Both the position numbers and the translations under genes were made by a program. A stretch of 64,000 bases of DNA from Lachnospiraceae bacterium. GTDB lineage: Bacteria > Bacillota > Clostridia > Lachnospirales > Lachnospiraceae. Positions 35,579 to 44,061 of this stretch are shown piece after piece (the stretch's first letter is position 1; each line of letters opens with the position of its first letter). Where the stretch lies: contig JAJQDT010000096.1 in NCBI GenBank assembly GCA_021202075.1, positions 1 to 64,000 on the forward strand, in the 5' to 3' direction. The notes under the pieces are model-generated. The model saw only the letters and a program-made list of their open reading frames with translations. It searched no databases and was not told where the DNA came from.

Positions 35579-36877
35579 TCAGAACTTAATATCCTGCTCC
35601 GCCAGATATTTTTCCAGGCTGACGAGCTTCACGCTCAGCACAAAAATTTCTGTCGCCAGCGCCAGCTCCTCCGGCTCCGGGAACGAGGGGGCAATACGAA
35701 TATTACTGTCCTTCGGATCCTTTCCATAAGGGTAGGTCGCGCCCGCGCCTGTCATCGTGACGCCGGCCTCCTTCGCTTTCGCCACAATCTTCTTCGCACA
35801 GCCCTCAAGCGAGTCAAAGGAAATGAAATAGCCTCCCTTCGGCTTCGTCCAGGTACCGATCTCCAGGCCATCGAGCTCCTGTGACAGGCCATTCTCAACC
35901 GCCTCAAACTTCGGGCGCAGGATAGCCGCATGCTTTCTCATATGCTCATGGATGCCATCTATATCTTTAAAAAAGCGCACATGGCGCAGCTGATTCAGCT
36001 TATCATGTCCGATGGTCTGATAAAACAGCGCGCGCCGCGCATCCGCCAGATTTGCCTCAGACGCCGCGAATGCCGCGATTCCCGATCCCGGGAAGGAGAC
36101 CTTTGACGTTGAAATAAATTTAAAGACCAGATCCTCATTTCCGACCTTTGCCGCTTCCGTCAGAAGCTCCAGAATCACATCCTGATCGTCGTCATACAGA
36201 TGATGAATGGAGTATGCGTTGTCCCAGAAAATACGGAAATCCTTCGCGGCCGGCTTCAGATTTGCAAAGCGCAGGACCGTCTCATCCGAATACGAAATAC
36301 CGGTCGGATTCGAATACTTCGGCACACACCAGATTCCCTTAATCAGCGGATCATTCGCAACCAGACTTTCCACCAGGTCCATATCCGGTCCGGTCGGCAA
36401 AAGCGGCACATTGATCATCTCAATCCCAAAAAACTCCGTAATCCCGAAATGCCGGTCGTAGCCCGGAACCGGACAGAGGAATTTCACCTTCTCCAGCAAT
36501 CCCCACGGTGTATGCCCGCAGACCCCCATCGACATCGCACGAGCCACCGTATCGAACATCACATTCAGGCTGGAATTGCCATAAATCAGAATATCCTTCT
36601 CCGGCACCTCCGACATATCCGCCAGCAGCTGCCGCGCCTCAGGGATTCCGTCCATCACGCCATAGTTCCTGCAATCCACACCCGACTCACAGGTCAGATC
36701 CGCCGTACTGCTCAGCACATCCATCATGCCATTGGAAAGATCCAGCTGCGCCTTCGACGGTTTTCCTCTCGACATATCCAACTTCAGATCCTTCGCTTTC
36801 ATCTCCTGATACCGGGTCTCCACAGCCGCATGCTCTGCCAGAAGCTCTTCACGGCTCATTTCCCTATAAGGTTTCAT
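35579..36877 (-). CDS. type Ic aspartate aminotransferase (PLP-dependent)
   Basis: A 432-residue class I aminotransferase of the divergent Ic group (PF12897-like). The N-terminus LDMSRGKPSKAQLDLSNGM, VDCRNYGVMDGIPEAR, YSNPTGISYSDET, IFWDNAYSIHHL and the PLP Lys in STSKVSFPGSGIA are visible, and RIAPSFP carries the carboxylate-binding Arg. It would interconvert aspartate and oxaloacetate with glutamate. The start at 36877 follows GAGGAGGAGGACATT, directly after a palindromic repeat hairpin. It is monocistronic. Confidence 0.9.
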   Translation of the reverse strand: MKPYREMSREELLAEHAAVETRYQEMKAKDLKLDMSRGKPSKAQLDLSNGMMDVLSSTADLTCESGVDCRNYGVMDGIPEARQLLADMSEVPEKDILIYGNSSLNVMFDTVARAMSMGVCGHTPWGLLEKVKFLCPVPGYDRHFGITEFFGIEMINVPLLPTGPDMDLVESLVANDPLIKGIWCVPKYSNPTGISYSDETVLRFANLKPAAKDFRIFWDNAYSIHHLYDDDQDVILELLTEAAKVGNEDLVFKFISTSKVSFPGSGIAAFAASEANLADARRALFYQTIGHDKLNQLRHVRFFKDIDGIHEHMRKHAAILRPKFEAVENGLSQELDGLEIGTWTKPKGGYFISFDSLEGCAKKIVAKAKEAGVTMTGAGATYPYGKDPKDSNIRIAPSFPEPEELALATEIFVLSVKLVSLEKYLAEQDIKF

Positions 36878-37210
36878 AATGTCCTCCTCCTCATGTCATG
36901 TCCTGCATCGTTTTTTGATGCAGGACGATGGCAATGTCCCGATTTCCATCAGAAATCGAGGACGGTACCGCGCCATTGCGCTTCAGCGCAATCTTTCATG
37001 CGCGGCTCTCCATGTCATATCCTGCATCGCATTCGGATGCCCGTGATGTCTCTCTGTTGCGTACAAATGTCCGCGTACATAATTTTGCCTTACTCATTCT
37101 AGACCCGTCTGCAATATTCGTCAAGGACTAATTCATTGAATCCAGCGCCCTCCGCCGGGCTACCCGATTTTCTTTTTAAAAAAATTAATCCCACATATTT
37201 TTAAAATTAT
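36878..37210. repeat. intergenic region with dispersed palindromic repeat, copy 4
   Basis: The fullest copy: GTCCTGCATC/GATGCAGGAC stem at 36900-36926, CGATTTC-CATCA-GAAATCG at about 36940-36958, ACGGTACCGCGCCATTGCGC with GCGCAAT, ATGCGCGGCTCTCCATGTC and a second, degenerate CCTGCATCGCATTCGGATGC at about 37021. In the aminotransferase transcript the first stem would lie just 5' of the ribosome binding site. The remaining 120 bp toward 37210 show no gene. Confidence 0.7.
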
Positions 37211-37624
37211 TCATATTGTGTCATCCTTCTTTGCTTCCCGTAAATTTCGGTCCATATGCCCGGCCGCACTTACATAGCGGGAAAGATTAATCGCATCTTC
37301 CACCTCCAGATCCCGTTCTCCGGCCAGCGATTCGAGGTGATGCCGGAACTCGTGAAGCAGCACCCTGCGCAGCTTTTCGCGCAGAGCCTCATCACTAAAA
37401 GAACCGCAGCAGCGCCGAAAAGAGCCATAATAAATCACGATAAAGCGCCCCAGATACCGGTCGAGATGATATTCCCCCATAATAAACAGGTCGCCCCTCC
37501 GTGCAGCCGGATGCATCAGTTCCTGTTCCTTCACGATAATCCCGCCGTTTAATTCCCGGTAAAAATCCGCCGGAAAGGTATCCGCAATCTCATATGCGGC
37601 ATTTTCAAATTTTTCAAATGTCAT
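37211..37624 (-). CDS. zincin-like metallopeptidase family protein
   Basis: A 137-residue protein with the motif VLLHEFRHHLESLAGERDLEVED, a HExxH zinc site with a downstream Glu/Asp ligand, typical of the PF06262 (zincin_1) family. The first 90 residues form the small alpha/beta domain of that family. The start at 37624 follows GAAGGATATTCAATATC. Substrates for these small zincins are not established. Confidence 0.82.
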   Translation of the reverse strand: MTFEKFENAAYEIADTFPADFYRELNGGIIVKEQELMHPAARRGDLFIMGEYHLDRYLGRFIVIYYGSFRRCCGSFSDEALREKLRRVLLHEFRHHLESLAGERDLEVEDAINLSRYVSAAGHMDRNLREAKKDDTI

Positions 37625-37814
37625 GATATTGAATATCCTTCATCCTGACAGCCCGCATTGTAATTCCATATGCATTCTGCCTGTCTGTTTTATCGATCGC
37701 ACAATGTAAAAACAGCGCAGCCCGGTCTTCGAAACCGCAACATTATGCAAATAACAGACAGACCCCCATATATATTATAAACCATGCGGCGTAAATGCAG
37801 GTTCAAAATCATTG

Positions 37815-37997
37815 TCAGCCCTGCTGTGCCTCCTGCATCAGACGGCAGCTCCGGCTGTGTTCGCATCTGCCGTAGTCACAGTCCGATTCCACCAGCTTCC
37901 GGCTTCCATCCTCCGCAATTTCAAACTCACAAAGGACCGTGCGCGTCTGGTTCTGCCTTTTGCAAAATCCGCTGATAAATTCTTCCGTTTCCTGCAT
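37815..37997 (-). CDS. small cysteine-containing protein
   Basis: A 60-residue protein: MQETEEFISGFCKRQNQTRT then VLCEFEIAEDGSRKLVESDC and a tail with DYGRCEHSRSCRLM. The start at 37997 follows GGGAGGTGGCCGT; the frame is open further upstream but without such a site. Five Cys and one His suggest a metal site. It lies 25 bp after the CmpB-like gene and is probably in its operon. I do not know its function. Confidence 0.7.
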   Translation of the reverse strand: MQETEEFISGFCKRQNQTRTVLCEFEIAEDGSRKLVESDCDYGRCEHSRSCRLMQEAQQG

Positions 37998-38022
37998 ACG
38001 GCCACCTCCCGGCCCACAACCA

Positions 38023-39174
38023 TTACTCGTCACTTTCCTGATCGTCCTCCGGCTTCGTCTCGTTCGTTTTCTTTGCCGCAAACTTCTTCAGATCAGCAAA
38101 TGCCGCCCTGTGGCTATAGGACATCGCGCGCGGATTCCTCTTTAACAGACCGCGGATGGATTTCCCGTGCAGTCTGCGCATCATGTCGTTCTCTGCCATC
38201 AGACGATTTGTCCGCTCCTGAAGAGCCGCCAGCTTTTCGGCCAGCTCCTGCATGGATGCGATCCTGTCTGAGAGCTTCTGCGCAGAAGTATTCCCAGTTT
38301 CCGATTTCCCGGCCAGTCTGCTTTTTTCTTCCCTGCGGCCAGCTGCCATCCGGTCTGCCCGTTCCCGTTTCCCGGCAGCACGTTTTTCATTCGCCTTCAC
38401 ACCGGCTGACAAAATCGACATTTCAAACTCCTGCCGCCGCTCTTCGATCGACGCATCCAACTCCTGTTTTCGCTCTTCCATGGACGCTTCCAGCTCCTGT
38501 CGACGCTTTTCAACCGATGCCTCAAACTCCTGCCGTCGCTCGCCAACAGCCGATTCAAACTCCTGCCGCCGTTCGCCAAGCACAGCCTCGAGTTCTTTCC
38601 TGCGCTCTCCAAGCTTCTCCAGCTCTTCCTGCATGCGCTCCCACTGAATGAGGATGTCGCGCAGATGGATCGCCGCACGGAACGAGGTCACAATGTCACC
38701 GGTCACAAACGGCGTCACCGCAAAGACAAAAATCGTGACGATCTGCTCATTGACCGCGAGTACCGCCTTCTCCAGCTGCACTTGCAGAACATCCACAACC
38801 AGAATTGTCATTACGCCCCAGCAGAGCACGGACGCCAGGCAGATATGCCCATTCAGATTCAAGAGCCTGCCCGTGTAATCCCAGTAGCGCACATGGAACA
38901 GTTTTTCCATGGCGGCCCCGGTCACATATTCCAGCAAAGTCGCCGACACCATCCCTGTCAGACACATCAGCGTCAGGTTATCCCTGAACGGAATCGTGAC
39001 GATCAGTATACAGAGCGCCCCGCTCCCATAGATGGGCAGAAGCGGTCCTTTCAGGAAACCCCGGTTCACCCAGCGCTTTTCGCAGATGGATACATATGTG
39101 CATTCAAACACCCACCCCAGAAAACAGTAGATGTAAAAAAACAAGACCCACTGGGAAAATGTGTAAATCTCCAT
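38023..39174 (-). CDS. CmpB-type membrane protein with hendecad coiled coil
   Basis: A 383-residue protein. The first 160 residues hold about five membrane helices matching the putative ABC-transporter type IV (CmpB, PF06541) family (FFYIYCFLGWVFECTYVSI, NRGFLKGPLLPIYGSGA). From about 178 a long charged coiled coil begins, including six consecutive 11-residue repeats (E-R-R-Q-E-F-E-A-S-V-x), then a basic tail. Family members are normally little longer than the membrane part. ATG 39174 lies nine bases from AGGAG; ATG 39180 is closer to it and also possible. The function of the family is unclear. Confidence 0.8.
   Translation of the reverse strand: MEIYTFSQWVLFFYIYCFLGWVFECTYVSICEKRWVNRGFLKGPLLPIYGSGALCILIVTIPFRDNLTLMCLTGMVSATLLEYVTGAAMEKLFHVRYWDYTGRLLNLNGHICLASVLCWGVMTILVVDVLQVQLEKAVLAVNEQIVTIFVFAVTPFVTGDIVTSFRAAIHLRDILIQWERMQEELEKLGERRKELEAVLGERRQEFESAVGERRQEFEASVEKRRQELEASMEERKQELDASIEERRQEFEMSILSAGVKANEKRAAGKRERADRMAAGRREEKSRLAGKSETGNTSAQKLSDRIASMQELAEKLAALQERTNRLMAENDMMRRLHGKSIRGLLKRNPRAMSYSHRAAFADLKKFAAKKTNETKPEDDQESDE
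38413..38610. repeat. 33-bp tandem repeat, six units
   Basis: Six units of 33 bp encode GERRKELEAVL, GERRQEFESAV, GERRQEFEASV, EKRRQELEASM, EERKQELDASI and EERRQEFEMSI. The 11-residue period is that of a right-handed or straight hendecad coiled coil. Confidence 0.92.
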
Positions 39175-39340
39175 GTACATCAGCTCCTGTCATTGTCTGT
39201 CGAAAATGATTTCATCAAGAGTGTTCCCCGATTTTATACTTTGTCCCGCCCCAGATAAAATAATATCCTGTATCTTTTCAAAACAGCAGACCAGGAACCA
39301 TCTGCTGCTCTGTTACAATATGCTAAACTACTACAATGTC

Positions 39341-40498
39341 CTACCGGCTCACTTCCAGCAGCTTGTTTTTCAGTTCCTGCTCCATGCGGTTCAGCTCGTC
39401 CTCCGCCGCGCGGCGCTTCTGGCGGCCTTCCTCCTGAATCTTAATCACATCGTCCAGCGTCGATATCAGCGTCGCATTTGTATTTTTCAGCGTCTCCAGA
39501 TCGACAATGCCGCGCTCCGAGGCCTTCGCGCTCTCTACCGTCGCCATCTTCAGCTGATCCGCATTCTTTTTCAGAAGCGCGTTCGTCATGTCGGACACTT
39601 CCTTCTGCGCCTTTGCCGCCTGGTTTGCGTGCTCCACGCCAAGCGCAATCACCATCTGGCTCTTCCAGAGCGGAATGGTATTGACGACCGTCGATTGAAT
39701 TTTTTCAATCATCACCGTATCACTCGACTGCACCAGTCGAATCTGCGGTCCGGTCTGAATCGCGATCATGCGCGTCAGCTCCAGGTCGTGGATTTTTTTC
39801 TCGAAGCGGTCGCACAGCTCCTGCAGGTCCTTCGCGGCCTGCGCGTCCTCCGGCAGATTGCTCTTCTGCGCTTTCGCGTACGCATCCGCCAACTCCGTCG
39901 TGCGCACCTCCTCCAGCCGCTTTTTCCCGGCCAGAATGTACATGGACAGCTCTTTAAAATAAGAAAGATTCAGGCCATACATCTTGTCCAGCACCGCCAC
40001 GTCCTTCATCAGCTGCACCTGATGATCCTCCAGAACCGTGCAGATTTTCTCAACATTGACCTCCGCCTTGTCATATTTCGCTTTCATCGAGGCCACTTTA
40101 TTGCTATTCTTTTTGAAAAACCCGCGAAAGCCCTTTTCCTCCTCCGTGTCAAAGCTTTTCAGCTCCGTCACAAGGTTCGAGATCATATCGCCGACCTCCC
40201 CGAGATCCTTCGTGCGCACATTTTTCAGCGCTGTCTCTGAAAAATCCGCCATCTTCTTCTGCGTACCCGCGCCATATTGCAGGATGCCGTTCGAATCATG
40301 CAGATTAATCTGTTTGCTGAACTCATCCACCATCTTCCGCTCTTCCGGCGTCAGAGACTCCTCCGTCAGCTGCGGATCCGCCGGGGCCGGCTTTGCCTCC
40401 GTCCCCATGACCTCCGGCACTGCCTTCGCCTCCTCCACCGGCGTACCGAACGTCAGCACCGGCGTCGGCGCCCCTGCGAACTCCTTAAATTCATCCAT
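39341..40498 (-). CDS. toxic anion resistance protein TelA family
   Basis: A 385-residue, mostly helical cytoplasmic protein of the TelA (PF05816) family: FSKQINLHDSNGILQYGAGT, MYGLNLSYFKELSMYILAG and GPQIRLVQSSDTVMIEKIQS are characteristic. The family is linked to tellurite and cell-envelope stress resistance. The start at 40498 follows AAGAGGAGGAACGAGCG. It lies 48 bp after the XpaC-like gene, a common pairing. Molecular activity is not established. Confidence 0.92.
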   Translation of the reverse strand: MDEFKEFAGAPTPVLTFGTPVEEAKAVPEVMGTEAKPAPADPQLTEESLTPEERKMVDEFSKQINLHDSNGILQYGAGTQKKMADFSETALKNVRTKDLGEVGDMISNLVTELKSFDTEEEKGFRGFFKKNSNKVASMKAKYDKAEVNVEKICTVLEDHQVQLMKDVAVLDKMYGLNLSYFKELSMYILAGKKRLEEVRTTELADAYAKAQKSNLPEDAQAAKDLQELCDRFEKKIHDLELTRMIAIQTGPQIRLVQSSDTVMIEKIQSTVVNTIPLWKSQMVIALGVEHANQAAKAQKEVSDMTNALLKKNADQLKMATVESAKASERGIVDLETLKNTNATLISTLDDVIKIQEEGRQKRRAAEDELNRMEQELKNKLLEVSR

Positions 40499-40546
40499 CG
40501 CTCGTTCCTCCTCTTACTGTTGTTTTATTGTTTTATTGTTTTAATT

Positions 40547-42061
40547 TTATTTCCCCCGGTCAAAATCCTTCCCGGTCAGTCCTTCCTGCGCCAGCATGGA
40601 ATTCAGCACGGAAATATCCGATGAGATGTCCCAGGCCTGTTCTTCATACAGATCATCCAGCAGCTTCTCAAACGCGGTATTAATCGTATCCAGTGCGCTC
40701 TCAATCTCGCGTCTCGTCGTCGCGATATTCTGACCCGCCACGGGCTGATCCTCCAGATCACAGTAAGCATCCAGCAGCTTCCGCGTCGTCGGCAGATAAT
40801 AGTTCATCATCTTCCGCAGATCGGAAACCGAATCCGGGTCCTTTTCCGCCTCCCGGAAAATCCTCGTCACAACCAGTTCCAGCCGGTCAAGCTTCGCGGT
40901 CACCTCCTCGCCCGGAATCCGATCATTACATTCGCGGATGTAGCGAATGTATTTCTGGCCCTCATCAATCAGCGCCTGATGTTCCGGAGAATGCGGCGCG
41001 GAATCGCCGGAGCCAGCGGTATTGAACGTCTGTCTGGACTTTTGATTTCCGGCAGCAGATGCACCTCCCGCGCCGGGTGTCTGTCCGTATCCATCGCTGC
41101 CGCCTGCGCCGGATGCCTGTCCATATCCACCACCGCCTGCGCCGGACGCCTGTCCATATACGCCATTTCCGCCTGCGCCAGCTGTCTGTCCATATGCACC
41201 ACTGCCGCCCGCGTCAGCCCCCTGCGCACTCTGGCGCTTCGCGTAGCTTTCCTCCGCCTGGAGATACTGCTGATACGTCGACTGATCCGTAATCAGAAGC
41301 GTCTCCTTCCGGTCCAGGTATCCCACCGGAAAATAACCCTTTCGGATCATATCCTTCAGATCTTTTTGTACAAACTTACTGGTTTCTCCTATTCCGGACG
41401 CGAGCTCCTCAATCATACAATATGTCCGCGTCCCAATCACTTCCTGATAGCGCCGGAACCGCCTCGAAAGACCGAGCCGCTTTTGCCCGCTCGCACCGAT
41501 AATCATACTTCCCGCAAACAATATACCGGTCGGTATCCCGCTTCCAAGCAAAACCGCCAGGCTGCCGACCGTCATAGCCGCCGCGGACTCTATAGCCAGA
41601 ACCGCTCCGAAAAACGCGCCCATCCCGTATCCGACATACTTCATTACCTTGCTGCCCAGCTCACCCGGCACATTTCTCCCCGCCGCCACTGGACGGTACG
41701 TCTGCTGTGAACCGCCACGGCTGTATGCGCCACGGCTTCCCTGCCCGGAAGTCTGCCCATATGCCTGTTGCGCGCGCCCCGCTGATCCCCGATACGTCTG
41801 ATCACCAGCGCTGGCCGCCCCGCCATATGTCCTGCCATATCCGTTCCCGGTTCCATAATTCTCTGCACCACCCGAATTTCCGTATCTCCGGCTGCCCCTT
41901 CCATTTAAATTGTCGCTGAGCGCATCCCCGATTCCGTACATCGCGTCATTGACCACATCGTAAATCGTATTTCCAAGCTGCGAAAAATCTCCTGTGTCCA
42001 CCGCATCCTGCACCAGATTCTTTATCTGCTCACCGGCCTCATACCAGTCGTTCCTTGTCAT
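40547..42061 (-). CDS. XpaC-like (5-bromo-4-chloroindolyl phosphate hydrolysis family) protein
   Basis: A 504-residue protein. The start at 42061 (MTRNDWYEAGEQIKNLVQDA) is nine bases after AGAGGTG. A Tyr/Gly/Ser-rich stretch at about 50-130 is followed by two membrane helices at about 135-190 (GMGAFFGAVLAIESAAAM.., LGSGIPTGILFAG). A second low-complexity stretch at about 285-345 repeats GAGGxGxYGQASGAGG, and the C-terminal helical XpaC domain ends the protein. The family is often next to TelA, as here. The glycine-rich insertions are not typical. Confidence 0.83.
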   Translation of the reverse strand: MTRNDWYEAGEQIKNLVQDAVDTGDFSQLGNTIYDVVNDAMYGIGDALSDNLNGRGSRRYGNSGGAENYGTGNGYGRTYGGAASAGDQTYRGSAGRAQQAYGQTSGQGSRGAYSRGGSQQTYRPVAAGRNVPGELGSKVMKYVGYGMGAFFGAVLAIESAAAMTVGSLAVLLGSGIPTGILFAGSMIIGASGQKRLGLSRRFRRYQEVIGTRTYCMIEELASGIGETSKFVQKDLKDMIRKGYFPVGYLDRKETLLITDQSTYQQYLQAEESYAKRQSAQGADAGGSGAYGQTAGAGGNGVYGQASGAGGGGYGQASGAGGSDGYGQTPGAGGASAAGNQKSRQTFNTAGSGDSAPHSPEHQALIDEGQKYIRYIRECNDRIPGEEVTAKLDRLELVVTRIFREAEKDPDSVSDLRKMMNYYLPTTRKLLDAYCDLEDQPVAGQNIATTRREIESALDTINTAFEKLLDDLYEEQAWDISSDISVLNSMLAQEGLTGKDFDRGK

Positions 42062-42091
42062 AATCACATGCACCTCTGCTGTTGCGTAATA

Positions 42092-42928
42092 TCATACATA
42101 CTTCTGCGCAATTTCCTCAATCACCCGAGTATCATAAATACCGCCATCTTTCAGCTTTTTGCTTCCCGCCGCGACTGACACCTGCGCCAGAATCCCCATC
42201 GCATCCAGCACATCAAACTGCCAAAACTGCTCCGCGCCAAGCACGGAAAGCTCCGTACAGGCCAGCAAAAAAACCGGTCCTTCCGCTCCTGTCCGGGCAG
42301 CGTCAGACACCGTTTTCTCTGCAATTTCCTCTGAGCGTTCCTGCTTAGAATCCGCCTGCGCCATCGCATGAACCGTTCTTTGCATGACCTGCGCCAGCCG
42401 ACTGATCAGCGCATCCATATTTTCATGAATCCCGGTCTTAATATCATAAATAACCGAATGAACCTCCTCGCATCCCGCGTCATCCGGATAGATAATATCC
42501 AGTGAAAAATGATTGTATTTCTCGTAAACCCTCGTGCGCACCGTTCCCAGTGTCCCCAGAATGCAGACCTTCGCCCCCGGCCGGGTGCGCCGGATGTACT
42601 CCAGCGAAGACTCCAGCATATTGATCACCGGGCAGTCCGAAACCGCCTGAATATCCGTATAGAACGCATGCGCGGTATTGCACGGAAGCGCAATCCTGCC
42701 GACCTGCAGCAGATTCAGCTCCCGGGCTCCCTTTTGCAGAACCGGCAGCGGATTCTCCTCACTCTGTCCCAGCAGATATGCGCTGCGGTCCGGAATGCTC
42801 GACTTGTTCAGAATCACCATCTCCGGAAAGTCCTGATCCTTCTGTGTCTCCGTGCTGCTCAGAATCATTCGGAACAATGTCTCCGTCGCTTCGCTCCCCA
42901 TCCCGCCTAAAATACCCAAATCATACAT
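42092..42928 (-). CDS. aspartate/glutamate racemase family protein
   Basis: A 278-residue two-domain racemase. The catalytic cysteines are in ALPCNTAHAFY and LLACTELSVLG; GILGGMGSEAT is the N-terminal signature. The start at 42928 (MYDLGILGGMGS) follows GAGAGGAAACTGGT. About 30 polar residues (ADSKQERSEEIAEKTVSDAA..) before the second cysteine motif are probably a variable loop insertion. A GCTCCGC/GCGGAGC hairpin (42944-42961) lies just upstream of the ribosome binding site. It probably makes D-aspartate or D-glutamate for the cell wall or for metabolism. Confidence 0.87.
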   Translation of the reverse strand: MYDLGILGGMGSEATETLFRMILSSTETQKDQDFPEMVILNKSSIPDRSAYLLGQSEENPLPVLQKGARELNLLQVGRIALPCNTAHAFYTDIQAVSDCPVINMLESSLEYIRRTRPGAKVCILGTLGTVRTRVYEKYNHFSLDIIYPDDAGCEEVHSVIYDIKTGIHENMDALISRLAQVMQRTVHAMAQADSKQERSEEIAEKTVSDAARTGAEGPVFLLACTELSVLGAEQFWQFDVLDAMGILAQVSVAAGSKKLKDGGIYDTRVIEEIAQKYV

Positions 42929-42961
42929 ACCAGTTTCCTCTCTGCTCCGCTGCCGCGGAGC

Positions 42962-43315
42962 TTTTATTATCATACAGCCACGCCATAGTGCCTTTATAAT
43001 ACACCAGAGCCGTGTCCTGCACGCAGCCATATCGTCGTGTCCTTTGCATCAAACCAGGACAGTGTCCTGCATGCAGGCCTGCCTCAATATCCTTCTGTAT
43101 CATATCACGGCCTTTTCATCGGAACAAGCGTTTTCTTACATTTTAACAGCCATGAAGCTGCCAATATCCAGGACGGCTGCTGCATAATCATCAAACAGAA
43201 AACCTGGATTCTTTTTATTAATGTGTGCATATATAATCAAATCCATTGTATCCAGTATGTAAAAGTCGGGTACTTTTTTTGTTACATACCTGATAGCTTC
43301 CGTCATTTTCACGGC
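42962..43315. other. intergenic region, no gene seen
   Basis: No supported gene. There are repeats of GTCCTGCAYGCAG at about 43014 and 43066 that resemble the GTCCTGCATC arm of the dispersed palindromic family. The remainder is AT-rich. Confidence 0.45.
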
Positions 43316-43343
43316 TTGACATTTTCGTAAGGCCAGCTATAAT
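43316..43343 (+). promoter_or_regulatory. near-consensus sigma-A promoter without a matching gene
   Basis: TTGACA and TATAAT are both perfect, with 16 bases between them. TCGTAAG within the spacer is mirrored by CTTACGA at about 43360, which could be an operator. The next downstream gene on this strand begins only at 44062, and the gene between is on the other strand. Confidence 0.7.
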
Positions 43344-43349
43344 AAACCC

Positions 43350-43497
43350 ATAACTGACCAGCTTACGAGTTTGTATTTTTGATCTCTTTACGAGTGACGG
43401 ATTCACACAATTTCTGCTGATTCCGGAGAAAAAGAGAGATGTACCGCTGTATCCGTTCCTGTCATACTTTCCAGAAAAAATGTACTCTCTCATTTTT
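43350..43497 (+). ncRNA. candidate small RNA from the orphan promoter
   Basis: About 145 bases lie between the expected start and a site where GTACTCTCTC is followed by ATTTTTCC. The 3' arm can pair with GAGAGATGTAC some 45 bases upstream, giving a terminator-like end. A 56-codon frame starts at the ATG in that arm (MYRCIRSCHTFQKKCTLSFF) but runs antisense into the peptidase gene, so I do not call it a protein. The RNA call is inference from promoter and end structure only. Confidence 0.3.
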
Positions 43498-43966
43498 CCT
43501 CGCTGATAGATCGTTTTATCCGGTACAAAGCCCGTGTGATCTTTGGACGCACAGGAAGCAGAATCAGCCAGATCCGGACTGCCAGCAGATAAACCGGATG
43601 ACGGACTGAGCAGTAGTTTCCCCTTCGAATAAAACCGGTCAGAATCCCCCGGATCTGGTCATCCCGGATTGGGCCTTCTTCCACGCTTTGATGATCGCCC
43701 ACCAGATAATAGCCTTCCCGCGCACATCGGCAAATCCGGTGAAGCACCAGTATGCCGTCTTCCCGCCGATAGAGAACAACATCGCCCCTCCGCAGGCGCA
43801 GGCTGCCATCTGCCTGAATTATCTTTTTCAGAGGAGCGATGACCGCTTCATCTCGCCCTTCCACAAACATAGGGTACATACTGGTTCCCCGCGGTTTTAA
43901 CTGAATGACCTGCCCTTCGGCAAGAAGCTGTTCGATATCTGCTTTCTGTTTTTCCATATCTGGCAT
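43490..43966 (-). CDS. S26-type signal peptidase-like protein (SipW-like)
   Basis: A 158-residue protein. GTSMYPM places the catalytic Ser at 29 and RRGDVVLYRREDGILVLHRI places a His at about 76 where bacterial SPase I has Lys; the Ser-His pair is that of SipW/ER-type signal peptidases. A hydrophobic segment at about 122-138 (VYLLAVRIWLILLPV) may anchor it. The start at 43966 follows AGGAGATCGT. It is divergent from the PqqD/HprK fusion (96 bp between starts) and lies in the locus with an exporter and two precursor-like proteins, so leader cleavage is a plausible role. Confidence 0.72.
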   Translation of the reverse strand: MPDMEKQKADIEQLLAEGQVIQLKPRGTSMYPMFVEGRDEAVIAPLKKIIQADGSLRLRRGDVVLYRREDGILVLHRICRCAREGYYLVGDHQSVEEGPIRDDQIRGILTGFIRRGNYCSVRHPVYLLAVRIWLILLPVRPKITRALYRIKRSISEEK

Positions 43967-44061
43967 ACGATCTCCTGTTTTTTGCATAATGATATCAATG
44001 TGAAACAAGTCAGGTATCCGTGCCAGCTAAAACAACATCTTATCTGAGGGAGAAGATTATT

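Noticed and set aside
37998-38081. Longer start for the 60-residue Cys protein
   Set aside because: The extra 28 residues are Arg-rich, overlap the end of the CmpB-like gene and lack a ribosome binding site.
43438-43608. 56-codon plus-strand frame after the orphan promoter
   Set aside because: It overlaps the peptidase gene antisense, its start lies in a stem, and its composition is not protein-like. I prefer a non-coding RNA or no product.
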